This document shows, in pieces, positions 54,404-63,946 of a stretch of 64,000 nt of DNA (positions are counted from its first letter, which is position 1; each line of letters begins with the position of its first letter). The stretch lies in assembly GCF_000423545.1 (NCBI RefSeq), contig NZ_KE384033.1, forward strand, positions 42,817 through 106,816, written 5' to 3'. The notes beneath the pieces were generated by a model. The model did not search any database and was not told where the DNA came from. It worked only from the letters and a program-made list of their open reading frames with translations. Made by a program: the position numbers and the translations under genes. Origin of the DNA: Metapseudomonas resinovorans DSM 21078 (GTDB lineage Bacteria > Pseudomonadota > Gammaproteobacteria > Pseudomonadales > Pseudomonadaceae).

Positions 54404-55321
54404 CTATTCCAGGCTGTCCGGGTCCCCGCAATACATTTGAATGCGTGAACGCAGCCAGCGCTCGGCGGGGTCGTTGTCCTGGGCGCCGCGCCAGGCCATG
54501 GACAGCTCGAACGACTGGACCGGCAGGGGTGGGTCTTCGGCACGCAGGCCACCGGCGGCGGTGAGGGCGGCGGCGGTGTAGTCCGGCACCATGGCCACCA
54601 GGTCGGTGCCCGCGAGCAGGGTGCCGAGGCCGTTGAACTGCGGCACCGCCAGCACGACCTTGCGCGTTTTGCCGACCTTGGCCAGCTCCTCATCCACGAA
54701 GCCTCCCAGGTCGCCGGCGAAGGACACCAGGGCATGGGGCCTGGCGGAGTAATCATCCAGGCTCAGCGCGCCGGGCACCGAGTCGGCGCGCAGGAGCTTG
54801 GGCCTGGAGCGCCGCAGGGTCTTGCGCTTGGCGTTGGCCGGCAGTTCCTCGGTGTAGGCGACGCCCACGGAGATTTCGCCGGAGGCCAGCAGGTTGGGCA
54901 TCAATAGATAGTTGGTGCGTCGCACCACCAGCACCACGCCGGGGGCTTCGGCGCGCAGGCGGCGGAGCAGGGCGGGGAGCAGGGCGAACTCCACGTCGTC
55001 CGACAGGCCGATGCGGAACACGGCGCTGCTGGTGGCCGGATCGAAGTCGGCAGCACGGCTGACGGCCGTGGAGATGGAGTCCAGCGCCGGGGAGAGCAGG
55101 GCGAAGATCTCCATGGCCCGGGCCGAGGGTTCCATGCTGCGGCCAGTACGCACGAACAGCGGATCGTCGAACAGGGTCCGCAGGCGGGCCAGTGCCGCAC
55201 TGATGGCCGGCTGACCGAGGAACAGCTTTTCTGCCGCGCGCGTCACGCTACGCTCGTGCATGAGCGTCTCGAACACGATAAGAAGGTTGAGGTCAACTCT
55301 TCGCAGGTCGTTCCGGTTCAT
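54404..55321 (-). CDS. mexT: MexT, LysR-type activator of mexEF-oprN
   Basis: LysR regulator of 305 residues, very close to P. aeruginosa MexT: MNRNDLRRVDLNLLIVFETL at the start, the HTH at about residues 20-60, and LSDDVEFALLPALLRRLRAE in the effector domain. MexT activates mexEF-oprN and mexS. The DNA around GQPAISAAL (about 55200-55220) has a single copy of the CGGCCA-type segment, without the 8-bp duplication that silences mexT in some PAO1 lines, so the frame is open. The ATG at 55321 is used; 18 further in-frame codons upstream are not conserved. Confidence 0.94.
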   Translation of the reverse strand: MNRNDLRRVDLNLLIVFETLMHERSVTRAAEKLFLGQPAISAALARLRTLFDDPLFVRTGRSMEPSARAMEIFALLSPALDSISTAVSRAADFDPATSSAVFRIGLSDDVEFALLPALLRRLRAEAPGVVLVVRRTNYLLMPNLLASGEISVGVAYTEELPANAKRKTLRRSRPKLLRADSVPGALSLDDYSARPHALVSFAGDLGGFVDEELAKVGKTRKVVLAVPQFNGLGTLLAGTDLVAMVPDYTAAALTAAGGLRAEDPPLPVQSFELSMAWRGAQDNDPAERWLRSRIQMYCGDPDSLE

Positions 55322-55382
55322 GGAATCATCCGTAATTAATGTGTGAAAGGTGCAGTTCCCACGGCCGGTCGTCAAGGCTCAC

Positions 55383-55406
55383 ATCATCGCCGTTTATGAC
55401 AACTAT
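55383..55406 (+). promoter_or_regulatory. MexT box in the mexT-mexS intergenic region
   Basis: ATCA-N5-GTTTAT-N4-ACTAT matches the published MexT consensus ATCA-N5-GTCGAT-N4-ACYAT, as I recall it, except for two bases in the middle block. It lies 77 bases before the mexS start, where MexT is known to activate mexS. Confidence 0.7.
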
Positions 55407-55482
55407 CAATGGCCGCGGGTGGTTTTGTAGATAAAGCCCGGATAGAGTCCGTGGCTATGAAGAGTCACAGGCGAGGTATGTG

Positions 55483-56505
55483 ATGTCCCGCATGATCCGT
55501 TTTCACCAGTTCGGGGGCCCCGAGGTCCTTACGCTCGAAGAGTTGCCGACACCCGTTCCGGGCCCGGGCGAAGTCCTGGTGCGCACCCAGGCTCTGGGTG
55601 TGGGCTGGAGGGACGTGCTCTGGCGGCAGAACCTGGCGGCTGAGCAACCGGCCCAGTTACCTTCCGGTCTCGGTTCCGAGATGGCCGGTATCGTGGAAGC
55701 CGTGGGCGAAGGCGTCGATGACCTGAAGCCCGGCACCCCCGTGGCCAGCTTCCCGGCCAGTACGCCGAGCCAACATCCGGCCTGGGGTGACCTGGTGCTG
55801 ATGCCGCGCAATGGCCTGGTGGCCTATCCCGACGTCCTGACGCCGGAGGAAGCCTGCATCCATTACACGCCGCTGCTGATGGCCTATTTCGCCCTGGTTG
55901 ACCTGGGCGGCCTGAAGCCGGGTCAGCATGTGCTGGTCACCGAGGCCGGGCATTGCCTGGCGCCGCAGACGGTGCAGTTGGCCAAGGCGTTGGGTGCCAA
56001 GGTCATCGCATCGACCAGCTACCCGGAAAGCCGTGCCTTTATCAAAGGACTGGGTGCCGACAAGATCATCGTCACCGAAGAGCAGGACCTGGTCCTGGAG
56101 GCCGAGCGCTTCACCCAGGGCAAGGGCGTCGAGGTGGTTCTGGATCAGTGCGCCGGTCAGCAGATGAAGCTCCTGGGCGACGTGGCCGCGCAGCGCGGCA
56201 AGCTGGTTGTCTATGGCTGCAACGGCGGCAACGACACTGCGTTCCCGGCTTGCGCCGCGTTCAAGAAACATCTGCAGTTCTATCGGCATTGTGTACTCGA
56301 CTTCACCGGTTCTCCGGAGCTGGGCATCGAGGCCAATGAGGCTTCGGTTCAGCGTGCGCTGGACCATATCAACCAGATGACCCGTGATCATCTGCTGAAG
56401 CCTCCGGTTGATCGCGTCTTCGCGTTCGAGGACTTCGTCGAGGCGAACCGTCACATGGAAACCTGCCCGGCAGGTGGGCGTGTCGTGATCAAGGTTGCCG
56501 ACTGA
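55483..56505 (+). CDS. mexS: MexS, zinc-type alcohol dehydrogenase/quinone oxidoreductase
   Basis: Oxidoreductase of 340 residues of the medium-chain dehydrogenase family. The opening MIRFHQFGGPEVLTLEELPT and the NADPH-binding region following GQHVLVTEAGHCLAPQTVQLA near residue 150 fit P. aeruginosa MexS (339 residues), which detoxifies electrophilic metabolites and whose loss activates MexT and the MexEF-OprN pump. It is divergent from mexT. The ATG at 55483 has GAGG 7 bases upstream; a GTG just before it is less likely. Confidence 0.91.
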   Translation: MSRMIRFHQFGGPEVLTLEELPTPVPGPGEVLVRTQALGVGWRDVLWRQNLAAEQPAQLPSGLGSEMAGIVEAVGEGVDDLKPGTPVASFPASTPSQHPAWGDLVLMPRNGLVAYPDVLTPEEACIHYTPLLMAYFALVDLGGLKPGQHVLVTEAGHCLAPQTVQLAKALGAKVIASTSYPESRAFIKGLGADKIIVTEEQDLVLEAERFTQGKGVEVVLDQCAGQQMKLLGDVAAQRGKLVVYGCNGGNDTAFPACAAFKKHLQFYRHCVLDFTGSPELGIEANEASVQRALDHINQMTRDHLLKPPVDRVFAFEDFVEANRHMETCPAGGRVVIKVAD

Positions 56506-56512
56506 GGAAGGC

Positions 56513-56536
56513 GGGGCGGGCCGTTGGGTCCGCCCC
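56513..56536 (+). terminator. probable terminator of mexS
   Basis: GGGGCGGGCC, loop GTTG, GGTCCGCCCC: a 10-bp stem with one G-T pair, 8 bases after the mexS stop. The following GAATCTGTCTTGTTG is only moderately U-rich. Confidence 0.55.
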
Positions 56537-56702
56537 GAATCTGTCTTGTTGTGGAATGTTGGGCAGTGTGCCGCGCGAGGCGGCCGGGCTGATAGCCGAA
56601 TCCTGCTGGATTATTGCCTGATCCTCCTGAACCGCTTCCGGGTGCGAGACTAGCCTGCACGCCATGGGTAGAGTTGGCCCATCTTCTCCGAGGGTCCAAA
56701 CC

Positions 56703-57632
56703 ATGAATGCACATACGCTCCTTGCCGCGCAGGAATCCGGGGCGGCTGCGCGCCAGCAGCAGGAGCTGGTGCAGTTCATTGAACGATTCACCGAACAGGA
56801 CGGTGCGCAGGTTACGGCCATTCCCGGCCTGACCCTGTTCCGCACTGCGCAGCCCAGCGAACCCCTGCACTGCCTCTATGAGCCGGCTCTCGGCCTGGTG
56901 GTGCAAGGGCGCAAGAAGGTGCTGCTGGGCGAAGAAACCTACTACTACGGGCCGTCGCAGTTCCTGGTGGTGTCGGTGGACCTACCGGTGATCGGCCAGG
57001 TCATCGATGCCAGTCCTGAAGTGCCTTTTCTCAGTCTGCGCCTGGACCTCGATCCCAAGGAAATCAGTGCCCTGCTGATGGAGCTGCCATCTCCCGCTCC
57101 CTCTCCACAAGCCTGTCCACGCTGCCTGTCGGTGAGCGGCCTGGGTGATTCGCTGCAGGATGCGGTGCTGCGCCTGCTGCGTCTGCTGGATACCCCCGAA
57201 GACATTCCCGTGCTGGCGCCTCTGGTGCGCCGGGAAATCCTCTATCGCCTGCTGCGCGGCGAGCAATGCGCTCAACTGCGCCAGATTGCCAGCAGCGGCA
57301 CCCAGGGCCATCGCATCGGCCGCGCCGTGAACTGGCTGCGGCAGAACTTCCATCAGCCATTGCAGATCGAACGCCTGGCCAGCGAGGTGAACATGAGCAC
57401 CTCGGCCCTGCATCATCACTTCAAGGCGATGACGGCCATGAGCCCGCTGCAGTTCCAGAAGCAACTGCGCCTCCAGGAAGCCCGCCGGCTGATGCTGGTG
57501 GAGGCCCTGGACGCCGCCAGTGCCGGAGGCCGGGTGGGCTACGAGAGCCCGTCGCAATTCAGCCGCGAGTACAGCCGGCTGTTCGGTGCTCCGCCATTGC
57601 GGGACATCGCGCGCCTGCGCCAGTCGGCGTGA
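56703..57632 (+). CDS. AraC family regulator
   Basis: Regulator of 309 residues. The N-terminal AraC_N (PF06719) cupin-like domain covers about residues 30-180 (LYEPALGLVVQGRKKVLLGE), and the C-terminal AraC DNA-binding domain about residues 205-300, with LQIERLASEVNMSTSALHHH and the second HTH GYESPSQFSREYSRLFG. It lies 103 bases upstream of an IorAB-type dehydrogenase on the same strand and probably regulates it; AraC_N proteins often control aldehyde or alcohol oxidoreductases. Confidence 0.86.
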   Translation: MNAHTLLAAQESGAAARQQQELVQFIERFTEQDGAQVTAIPGLTLFRTAQPSEPLHCLYEPALGLVVQGRKKVLLGEETYYYGPSQFLVVSVDLPVIGQVIDASPEVPFLSLRLDLDPKEISALLMELPSPAPSPQACPRCLSVSGLGDSLQDAVLRLLRLLDTPEDIPVLAPLVRREILYRLLRGEQCAQLRQIASSGTQGHRIGRAVNWLRQNFHQPLQIERLASEVNMSTSALHHHFKAMTAMSPLQFQKQLRLQEARRLMLVEALDAASAGGRVGYESPSQFSREYSRLFGAPPLRDIARLRQSA

Positions 57633-57735
57633 AGGTGCCCCGCAAGGGGCCCCCTGAACCATCATTACCCTGAATGCCCGTTCGGCGTTGCCGATCGGTT
57701 TCTCCCGAACCATCCAGACAGAGGTGGTAAGCCTG

Positions 57736-58194
57736 ATGATTACCCTGAACCTGAACGGCAACGACGTTGAACTCGATGTGCCTGCGGACATGCCCTTGCT
57801 CTGGGCATTGCGCGACGTTGTAAACCTGACTGGCACCAAGTACGGCTGCGGCATGGCCCTGTGCGGTGCCTGTACCGTGCATATCGATGGCCAGGCGACC
57901 CGGTCCTGCGTCACCCCGGTTTCCGCGGTGGTGGGCAAGAAGGTCACCACCGTCGAAGCGGTCGCCGAAGACCCGGTAGGCAAGGCCGTGCAGACGGCCT
58001 GGCGCAAGCTCGACGTGGTGCAGTGCGGCTACTGCCAGTCTGGGCAGATCATGTCCGCCACGGCGCTGCTGCGCGGCAACCCGAAACCGAGCGATGCCGA
58101 TATCGATGCGGCCATGAGCGGCAACATCTGCCGCTGCGCCACCTACGTGCGCATTCGCGCCGCCATCCATGAAGCGGCCGGCACCCTGGCCTGA
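57736..58194 (+). CDS. IorA-like [2Fe-2S] subunit of a molybdenum hydroxylase
   Basis: Iron-sulfur subunit of 152 residues of the xanthine oxidase family (isoquinoline 1-oxidoreductase alpha type). The plant-type cluster ligands are in [17 protein letters not shown] (CxxxxCxxC plus a later Cys). The second cluster is in [16 protein letters not shown] and [15 protein letters not shown]. The ATG at 57736 has GAGGTGG 9 bases upstream; a longer in-frame opening from 57688 is not conserved. It is followed 11 bases later by the molybdopterin subunit gene. Confidence 0.9.
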   Translation: MITLNLNGNDVELDVPADMPLLWALRDVVNLTGTKYGCGMALCGACTVHIDGQATRSCVTPVSAVVGKKVTTVEAVAEDPVGKAVQTAWRKLDVVQCGYCQSGQIMSATALLRGNPKPSDADIDAAMSGNICRCATYVRIRAAIHEAAGTLA

Positions 58195-58205
58195 GGAGAG
58201 TCGAC

Positions 58206-60449
58206 ATGGGCACGTTCGAAACCAATACCCGGGCCTCCAGCGGCATCCTCAATGTCAGCCGGCGTACCTTCCTCAAGGGCAGTGGCGGTCTCGCGCTGGG
58301 CATCGCCTTCGCGCCGCTGCTGCGAAGTGGCGAAGCCCTGGCTGCTGCAGCCGGGCCTTTCATGCCTAATGCCTTCGTCCGAATCGCGGATGACGGCAGC
58401 GTGACCGTCCTGGCCAAGCACGTGGAAATGGGGCAGGGCAGCTATACCGGCCTGGCTACCTTGCTGGCCGAGGAACTGGATGCCGATTGGAGCCAGGTGA
58501 GGGTCGAGGGCGCACCGGCCAACGCCACGCTCTACAACAATCTGGCGTTTGGTCCGATGCAGGGCACCGGTGGCAGCTCCGCCATCGCCAACTCCTACGA
58601 GCAGATGCGCAAGGCCGGTGCCAGCGCCCGCGCCATGCTGGTGGCGGCCGCCGCCGAACAGTGGAAGGTACCGGCGGCGGAAATTACCGTGAGCAAGGGG
58701 GTGGTCAGCCACGCCGCTTCGGGCAAGCAGGCGGGCTTCGGCGAACTGGCCGCGGCAGCGGCGCGCCAGCCAGTGCCGGCCGAGGTACAGCTCAAGTCGC
58801 CGAAGGATTTCACCCTGATCGGTCAGGAGCGTCTTTCCCGCAAGGACAGCGCCGACAAGACCGACGGCAGCGCCACCTTCACCCAGGACTTCAAGCTGCC
58901 CGGCATGCTGGTGGCGGTAGTCGCCTACCCGCCGCGCTTTGGCGGTGTGCCGAAATCGGTGGATGCGAGCAAGGCCAAGGCCGTGCCCGGTGTGGTGGAG
59001 GTCGTGGAGTTCACCGACACGCCCCATGGTCGCGCCGGCGTCGCGGTTCTGGCGAAGAACACCTGGGCGGCGCGCCAGGGCCGAGACGCCCTGGTGGTGG
59101 AGTGGGACGAAACAAAGGCATTCAAACTCGGCAGCGAGGCGATCTTCGCCCGCTATCGTGAGGCCGCCGGCAAGGAAGGCCGGATCGCCGGCAAGCAGGG
59201 CGATATCGCCACGGCCATGGCCCAGCCCGCCAGGCTGATCGAGGCCGACTTCGAGTTCCCCTATCTGGCCCATGCCGCCATGGAGCCGATGAACTGCCTG
59301 GTGAAGATATCCGCCGGCCAGTGCGATGTCTGGAACGGTGAGCAGTTCCAGACGGTGGATCAGTTGGCTATCGCCAAGTACCTGGGCATCCCGGTGGAGA
59401 AGGTCAGCCTGACCCAGCTCTACGCGGGTGGCAGTTTCGGTCGTCGTGCCAACCCGCAGTCGGACTACCTGCTGGAGGCGGTGGCCATCGCCAAGGCGGC
59501 CCGGGCCAAAGGTCAGGACGTACCGGTGAAACTGGTCTGGACCCGCGAGGATGATACCCACGGCGGCTACTTCCGCCCGGCCTACCTGCATCGCGCGCGC
59601 CTGGCGCTGGATGACGAGGGCAAGCTGCAGGGCTGGCACCAGCGCGTGGTGGGGCAGTCCATCCTCAAGGGCACGGCCTTCGAGGGGGCGATGGTGAAGG
59701 AAGGCATTGATCACACCTCGGTGGAGGGCGCGTCCAACCTGGCCTACGCGGTGCCCAACCTGCAGGTGGAATTGCATACGCCGGACGACATTGGCGTACC
59801 GGTGCAGTGGTGGCGCTCGGTGGGGCACACCCATACCGCCTATGCGGTTGAATCCCTGATCGACCAGGCCGCCACTACTGCCGGCAAGGACCCTTATGCA
59901 TATCGCCACGAGCTGCTCGGCAAGAAACCACGCCATCTTGGGGCGCTGGAGCTGGTCGCGCAGAAAGCGGGCTGGAACCAGCCAATGCAGCCGGGCGCGG
60001 AAGGCGAGAAGCGCGGGCGTGGCATTGCCGTGCATGAGTCCTTCGGCTCCTTCGTCGCCCAGGTGGCGGAAGTGACGGTAAAGGCCGATGGCAGCTACAA
60101 GGTGGATCGTGTGGTCTGCGCTGTGGATTGTGGCGTGGCGATCAATCCGGACGTGATCAGGGCGCAGATGGAAGGCGGCATCGGCTACGGCCTGGCCGCC
60201 GCGCTGCATGGTGCGATCACCCTGAAGGATGGGGCGGTGGAGCAGTCGAACTTCCACGACTTCCAGGTGTTGCGGATCAACGAGATGCCGGTGGTGGAGG
60301 TGCACATCGTGCCGTCGGCGCAAGCGCCTACCGGTGTTGGCGAGCCCGGCGTTCCACCTATTGCCCCGGCCGTGGCCAATGCGCTTTACGCGGCAGTGGG
60401 GCAGCGCTTCTACAAGCTGCCGTTGCCAAGACAGGTGAAGCCGGCCTGA
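58206..60449 (+). CDS. IorB-like molybdopterin subunit of a molybdenum hydroxylase
   Basis: Large catalytic subunit of 747 residues with a Tat signal ([15 protein letters not shown] at residues 18-32), so the enzyme is exported folded to the periplasm. The aldehyde oxidase/xanthine dehydrogenase molybdopterin domain includes [18 protein letters not shown] near residue 408 and [18 protein letters not shown] near residue 77. Substrates of this class are aldehydes or N-heteroaromatics. No separate cytochrome c subunit, the usual electron acceptor of periplasmic members, lies beside it. It converges with a small gene, only one base apart. Confidence 0.9.
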   Translation: MGTFETNTRASSGILNVSRRTFLKGSGGLALGIAFAPLLRSGEALAAAAGPFMPNAFVRIADDGSVTVLAKHVEMGQGSYTGLATLLAEELDADWSQVRVEGAPANATLYNNLAFGPMQGTGGSSAIANSYEQMRKAGASARAMLVAAAAEQWKVPAAEITVSKGVVSHAASGKQAGFGELAAAAARQPVPAEVQLKSPKDFTLIGQERLSRKDSADKTDGSATFTQDFKLPGMLVAVVAYPPRFGGVPKSVDASKAKAVPGVVEVVEFTDTPHGRAGVAVLAKNTWAARQGRDALVVEWDETKAFKLGSEAIFARYREAAGKEGRIAGKQGDIATAMAQPARLIEADFEFPYLAHAAMEPMNCLVKISAGQCDVWNGEQFQTVDQLAIAKYLGIPVEKVSLTQLYAGGSFGRRANPQSDYLLEAVAIAKAARAKGQDVPVKLVWTREDDTHGGYFRPAYLHRARLALDDEGKLQGWHQRVVGQSILKGTAFEGAMVKEGIDHTSVEGASNLAYAVPNLQVELHTPDDIGVPVQWWRSVGHTHTAYAVESLIDQAATTAGKDPYAYRHELLGKKPRHLGALELVAQKAGWNQPMQPGAEGEKRGRGIAVHESFGSFVAQVAEVTVKADGSYKVDRVVCAVDCGVAINPDVIRAQMEGGIGYGLAAALHGAITLKDGAVEQSNFHDFQVLRINEMPVVEVHIVPSAQAPTGVGEPGVPPIAPAVANALYAAVGQRFYKLPLPRQVKPA

Positions 60450-60450
60450 T

Positions 60451-60645
60451 TCAGGCCGCCTGGGCGGCGCAGATCAGCTCACGCAGGGCTTTGCGCTCGG
60501 CCACCGGAGTGGGGGCCTTGCGCACGGCCAGGCTGCCGTCTTCCAGGCTCACCACGACTTCGGTCTCGAAGTGCAGGCGCAGGTCATCCAGGGTCACGTG
60601 GGTGACTTGATAGAGGTTGTCGCTGATACGAGGGTCGGCTGACAT
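60451..60645 (-). CDS. small hypothetical protein
   Basis: Protein of 64 residues (MSADPRISDNLYQVTHVTLD at the start), acidic in the middle, ending in LRELICAAQAA. I do not recognise a family; similar short genes appear to be limited to pseudomonads. An ATG at 60645 is chosen over the longer in-frame opening at 60705, which would begin in unconserved sequence. It is convergent with the molybdenum hydroxylase gene, with no room for a terminator. Confidence 0.5.
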   Translation of the reverse strand: MSADPRISDNLYQVTHVTLDDLRLHFETEVVVSLEDGSLAVRKAPTPVAERKALRELICAAQAA

Positions 60646-60839
60646 GGCATTGGTCTCGTTCCGGTTGGCCGCAGGGCCGATGGAGCGATAGTGACGCCCG
60701 GGCATCCAGCGCGGAATTGAAAGGAGGTGATGGTGAACATCATTCCTGTCGATGGCATGGCGTGGCCCCTATAGGGGCACCTTGAGTCAGGCTACGTAGC
60801 TGCAGAACCCTACAGAGGCTTCGACTTCGTGCTGTCCAG

Positions 60840-61751
60840 TCAGCCCTGCGGAACGAAGGCGGGGTCGGAAAGGTGCTCGACCAGCAAATCGTGGACCAGC
60901 CTTACCCGCGGCGATACGGGGCCTTGCTGGGGGCGGTAGATGAACATTTCCCAGGGCGCTGGCGCCTGGTCCTGAAGCACTGCCAGCAAGCGGCCGGCAC
61001 GGATGTGCGAGTCGACCAGGTAGCTGGGTAGCTGGCCGAAGCCGATTCCGGCCAGTACAGCGTCCAGTTCGTTCTCCGGGTCGTCGGTGCAGAACGCTGC
61101 ATTTGCCGGCTGGATCTGCCGACCCTCGGCGAACATCCAGGGCCAGACGCGTCCGGTGTTGCTGTCGATCAATGCGGTGGTTGGGGTCTGGTGCAGGGCG
61201 TCCACCGTCCCGGGTGTGCCCTGGCGTTGCAGCAGCTCCGGGGTCCCGACCACCCGCATGGGGATCTGCGCCACGGCCCGGGCGATATAGCGACGGTCAC
61301 GAATGAAGCCGATGCGTACGCCGAGGTCGATCTGTTGTTCCACGGAGTCAGTGAGCTGGTCGGAGAGGCGCATGTCGAAGTGGATGCCTGGGTGTTCCCG
61401 GGCAATGTCCGCGAGTACGGGAAGCAGAAAACGTCGCCCGACCGAGCGCGGTGCGGCAATGCCTACGCGCCCGGCCAACGCCTCTTCGCGCTTGCCGCCA
61501 TGCTCCTGGAACAACTGGTCCAGTCCGGCCAGGGCCTCGCGGGCCTGGCTGGCGAGGCGCTCGCCGAAGGCGGTGATCTGCACGTGACGGGTGCTGCGAT
61601 GGAACAGCGGTTCACCGAACTGATCTTCCAGGTCCTTGATGGCGCGGGTCACGGTTTGCGGCGAAGCGCCGAGGCGGGTTGCGGCTTCGCGGAAGCTTGG
61701 GGTTTCGGCGGCAACACAGAGGATGCGTAGCAGTTCGATGCGATTGAACAT
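60840..61751 (-). CDS. LysR family regulator
   Basis: Regulator of 303 residues in the CrgA-like group: the HTH has FREAATRLGASPQTVTRAIKDL near residues 20-41 and the wing PLFHRSTRHVQIT. The effector domain follows. It is divergent from the SDR gene at 61878, with 126 bases between, where two related TTCCATT-type sites lie. That is the classical arrangement in which LysR represses itself and activates the neighbour. Confidence 0.86.
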   Translation of the reverse strand: MFNRIELLRILCVAAETPSFREAATRLGASPQTVTRAIKDLEDQFGEPLFHRSTRHVQITAFGERLASQAREALAGLDQLFQEHGGKREEALAGRVGIAAPRSVGRRFLLPVLADIAREHPGIHFDMRLSDQLTDSVEQQIDLGVRIGFIRDRRYIARAVAQIPMRVVGTPELLQRQGTPGTVDALHQTPTTALIDSNTGRVWPWMFAEGRQIQPANAAFCTDDPENELDAVLAGIGFGQLPSYLVDSHIRAGRLLAVLQDQAPAPWEMFIYRPQQGPVSPRVRLVHDLLVEHLSDPAFVPQG

Positions 61752-61759
61752 GGTCAGTG

Positions 61760-61806
61760 TTCCATTAATTGGAATTGCTAAATCCTAACTATTCCATTTA
61801 TTGACG
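61760..61806. promoter_or_regulatory. paired LysR-type sites between LysR and SDR genes
   Basis: TTCCATTAATTGGAA (61760-61774) is a near-perfect palindrome. TTCCATTTATTGACG (61792-61806) repeats its first 12 bases with one change. The starts are 32 bases (three helical turns) apart, as expected for the recognition and activation sites of a LysR tetramer. Confidence 0.55.
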
Positions 61807-61877
61807 GTAAAACCTTTCCGATACTGGCGCTCAGTCACCGGATTCATCCCGATTCCGGGCTTCCTGGGAGTGCCTTC

Positions 61878-62621
61878 ATGAGCAACAACATCTCCAACAA
61901 GGTCGTGGTCATTACCGGTGCCAGCAGTGGGCTGGGCGAAGCTACCGCCCGGCACCTGGCGTCCCTGGGCGCCAAGGTCGTGCTCGGCGCGCGTCGGGTC
62001 GAGCGCCTGCAAAGCCTGGTGGCGGAGATCGAGGCGGCTGGCGGTGAGGCCTTGGCCATCGCCACCGATGTCACCTCTGCCAGCCAGGTGGCCGCCCTGA
62101 TCGACGGCGCGGTGCAGCGCTTCGGCCGTGTCGATGTGCTGCTGAACAACGCCGGGCTGATGGCCATCGCGCCCATGGATGAAGTCAAGGTCGACGAGTG
62201 GTCGCGCATGTTCGACATCAATGTCATGGGTGTCCTCCACGGCGTAGCAGCAGCGCTGCCGCTGTTCCGCAAGCAGGGCAGCGGGCATTTCATCAATGTC
62301 GCGTCAGTCGCCGGCATCAAGGTGTTCAGCCCAGGTGGCACCGTCTATAGCGCCACCAAGTTCGCGGTGCGTGCCATCAGCGAGGGTCTGCGCCATGAGG
62401 TCGGTGGCGCCATCCGCACCACGGTGATTTCCCCCGGCGCAGTCGATTCCGAACTGAAGCACGGGAGCTCCCACCAGGAAAGCACCCAGACCCTGGGCGA
62501 GTTCTACAAGATGGCCATACCCGCCGACTCGGTGGCGCGGGCCATTGCCTATGCCATCGAACAACCGGCTGATGTGGACATCAGCGAAGTGGTGCTGCGT
62601 CCTACGGTGCAGGACTTCTGA
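61878..62621 (+). CDS. SDR family oxidoreductase
   Basis: Short-chain dehydrogenase of 247 residues of the YdfG/serine dehydrogenase-like branch. [16 protein letters not shown] is at residues 13-28, NNAGLMA near residue 90, catalytic Ser in NVASVAG and YSATK with the catalytic Tyr and Lys. The ATG at 61878 is preceded by GGGAGTG. It is probably activated by the divergent LysR protein. The substrate is unknown. Confidence 0.87.
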   Translation: MSNNISNKVVVITGASSGLGEATARHLASLGAKVVLGARRVERLQSLVAEIEAAGGEALAIATDVTSASQVAALIDGAVQRFGRVDVLLNNAGLMAIAPMDEVKVDEWSRMFDINVMGVLHGVAAALPLFRKQGSGHFINVASVAGIKVFSPGGTVYSATKFAVRAISEGLRHEVGGAIRTTVISPGAVDSELKHGSSHQESTQTLGEFYKMAIPADSVARAIAYAIEQPADVDISEVVLRPTVQDF

Positions 62622-62636
62622 ACGCTGACGTAATGC

Positions 62637-62662
62637 AAGGCGGCCCTGGTGGCCGCCTTTTT
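62637..62662 (+). terminator. terminator of the SDR gene
   Basis: AAGGCGGCC, loop CTGGT, GGCCGCCTT with further T residues (TTTTC). A 9-bp perfect stem, 15 bases after the SDR stop. Confidence 0.9.
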
Positions 62663-62674
62663 CGTTCTGGCGAT

Positions 62675-62905
62675 CTACTTGCTCAGTAGCACCGCCAGCT
62701 CGTCGGCTTCCTCGCACCAGTCGGAATCCTCCGTCAAGGCGTCACGCAGGAAGGCGGACTGAGCCTGGTTCCAGAATGGTGCATCAGGCAGGGCCTGGCC
62801 TACCGCGAGTCGATTGCCGGTGACGAAGCGTTCTATTCCGGCCTTGTCGGAGGGCAGGCCGAGCTGGTCGAAGAGGGCACTGAGGGAGTGATGGCTGGTG
62901 TCCAT
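62675..62905 (-). CDS. DUF2789 family protein
   Basis: Protein of 76 residues. The arrangement HSLSALFDQLGLPSDKAGIE, FWNQAQSAFLRDAL and DWCEEADELAVLLSK is the DUF2789 pattern. It has no signal peptide and its function is unknown. It converges with the SDR gene and probably shares its terminator. The ATG at 62905 is followed directly by the conserved sequence. Confidence 0.78.
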   Translation of the reverse strand: MDTSHHSLSALFDQLGLPSDKAGIERFVTGNRLAVGQALPDAPFWNQAQSAFLRDALTEDSDWCEEADELAVLLSK

Positions 62906-63094
62906 GTGCGAGGCCTCCGGTGGGGGTGGGCGATGGGGAAATGACCTCCATCGACTATAGACCCTGCGCCGGCCAGGACCGCTGGACGACAGCATGTCGG
63001 CCAAGGCTGGTGCCGGCTTGCGCTGCGGGCTGGCTTGGCTAGCCTCACAAAAAGCGCGGTTATCCAATCGCGAGCCACCTGCACAGGGGGCGAA

Positions 63095-63418
63095 ATGGGC
63101 ATCCAGTGCGAGCAAAAATACTCATTGCGGGACCCGGTGGAGGCCATGCTGCTGGTCGCGCCTGTCTGGACGCCGGTGCTCTTCATCTTCCTTGCCCAGT
63201 TGCTCCATGAGTTCTTCCAGATCTACTGGCTGTTCAATTCCAGCCTGAGCACCTTCGGCATGTTCCTGGTGCCGGCCGTTTCAGCGCTCCCCCTGATCCA
63301 CGATTCGCCTCGTCCGCTGGTCATCAGGCTATTGATGGCGGGCGGCTACTACCTGGTTGGGTTAGCGGCGATCTTCCTGATGTCCTGGGGGATGCTGCTC
63401 TATACCGGCTATACCTGA
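63095..63418 (+). CDS. small membrane protein, unknown function
   Basis: Protein of 107 residues with three hydrophobic segments (about residues 17-44, 50-64 and 78-103). I recognise no family. AGGGGG lies 6 bases before the ATG. It is followed 85 bases later by a lipoprotein gene on the same strand; the two may be an envelope pair. Confidence 0.6.
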   Translation: MGIQCEQKYSLRDPVEAMLLVAPVWTPVLFIFLAQLLHEFFQIYWLFNSSLSTFGMFLVPAVSALPLIHDSPRPLVIRLLMAGGYYLVGLAAIFLMSWGMLLYTGYT

Positions 63419-63503
63419 TCCGTCCGCGGAACCTGACGCGGGGCTGTGGATCAAAGGCCCCGGGTCCGCACATTCGGCGGATCGTCCCACTACGGAGCCT
63501 TTC

Positions 63504-63794
63504 ATGTCGCCTTTGAAGAAACTCGCACTCATCGGACTCGTGGCCCTGCCGCTGGCTGGTTGCCTGAAAGAGGAGCCCATCGACCAGGCGGTGCTCTGCA
63601 CCTACAGCACCGATGCCGAGGCCAAGCTGTGCAAGCCCGGGCAGATGTCCTGGTTCAAGGCGGGCAAGGCGATCAACCAGTCCCTGCCGTTGAGCGTGGC
63701 GGCGGCGTATTGCGACTTCAACTATCAGGTGATGTACAACGAGGCGGGAGTGATCTGCGTGTTCACCGACAAGCGCCTGAGCCTGGTGAAGTAG
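63504..63794 (+). CDS. small cysteine-containing lipoprotein
   Basis: Protein of 96 residues with a lipoprotein signal (LPLAGC, Cys20). The mature part has four further cysteines (VLCTYST, KLCKP, AYCDF, VICVF), enough for two disulfide bonds in the periplasm. The family is not recognised. It is a single gene or second in an operon with the membrane protein upstream. Confidence 0.65.
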   Translation: MSPLKKLALIGLVALPLAGCLKEEPIDQAVLCTYSTDAEAKLCKPGQMSWFKAGKAINQSLPLSVAAAYCDFNYQVMYNEAGVICVFTDKRLSLVK

Positions 63795-63867
63795 GGAGCG
63801 GCGCGGAGTCTGCACGTACCGAGCGGCGCCGGGCGGTCTGCCCGTATTTTTCAGCCCCAAATAGAAA

Positions 63868-63891
63868 GAAGGCGCCACATGTGGCGCCTTC
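63868..63891. terminator. perfect 24-base palindrome, terminator
   Basis: GAAGGCGCCAC and GTGGCGCCTTC with central AT form a fully symmetric hairpin. On the minus strand it is followed by TTTCTATTT, so it best serves the partial gene at 63947; on the plus strand it could also end the lipoprotein transcript. Confidence 0.85.
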
Positions 63892-63946
63892 TGCCTTTCG
63901 AGGATTTGCATACATCGTGATTGCCTGCCTTTGAACGGCTCCGGGA

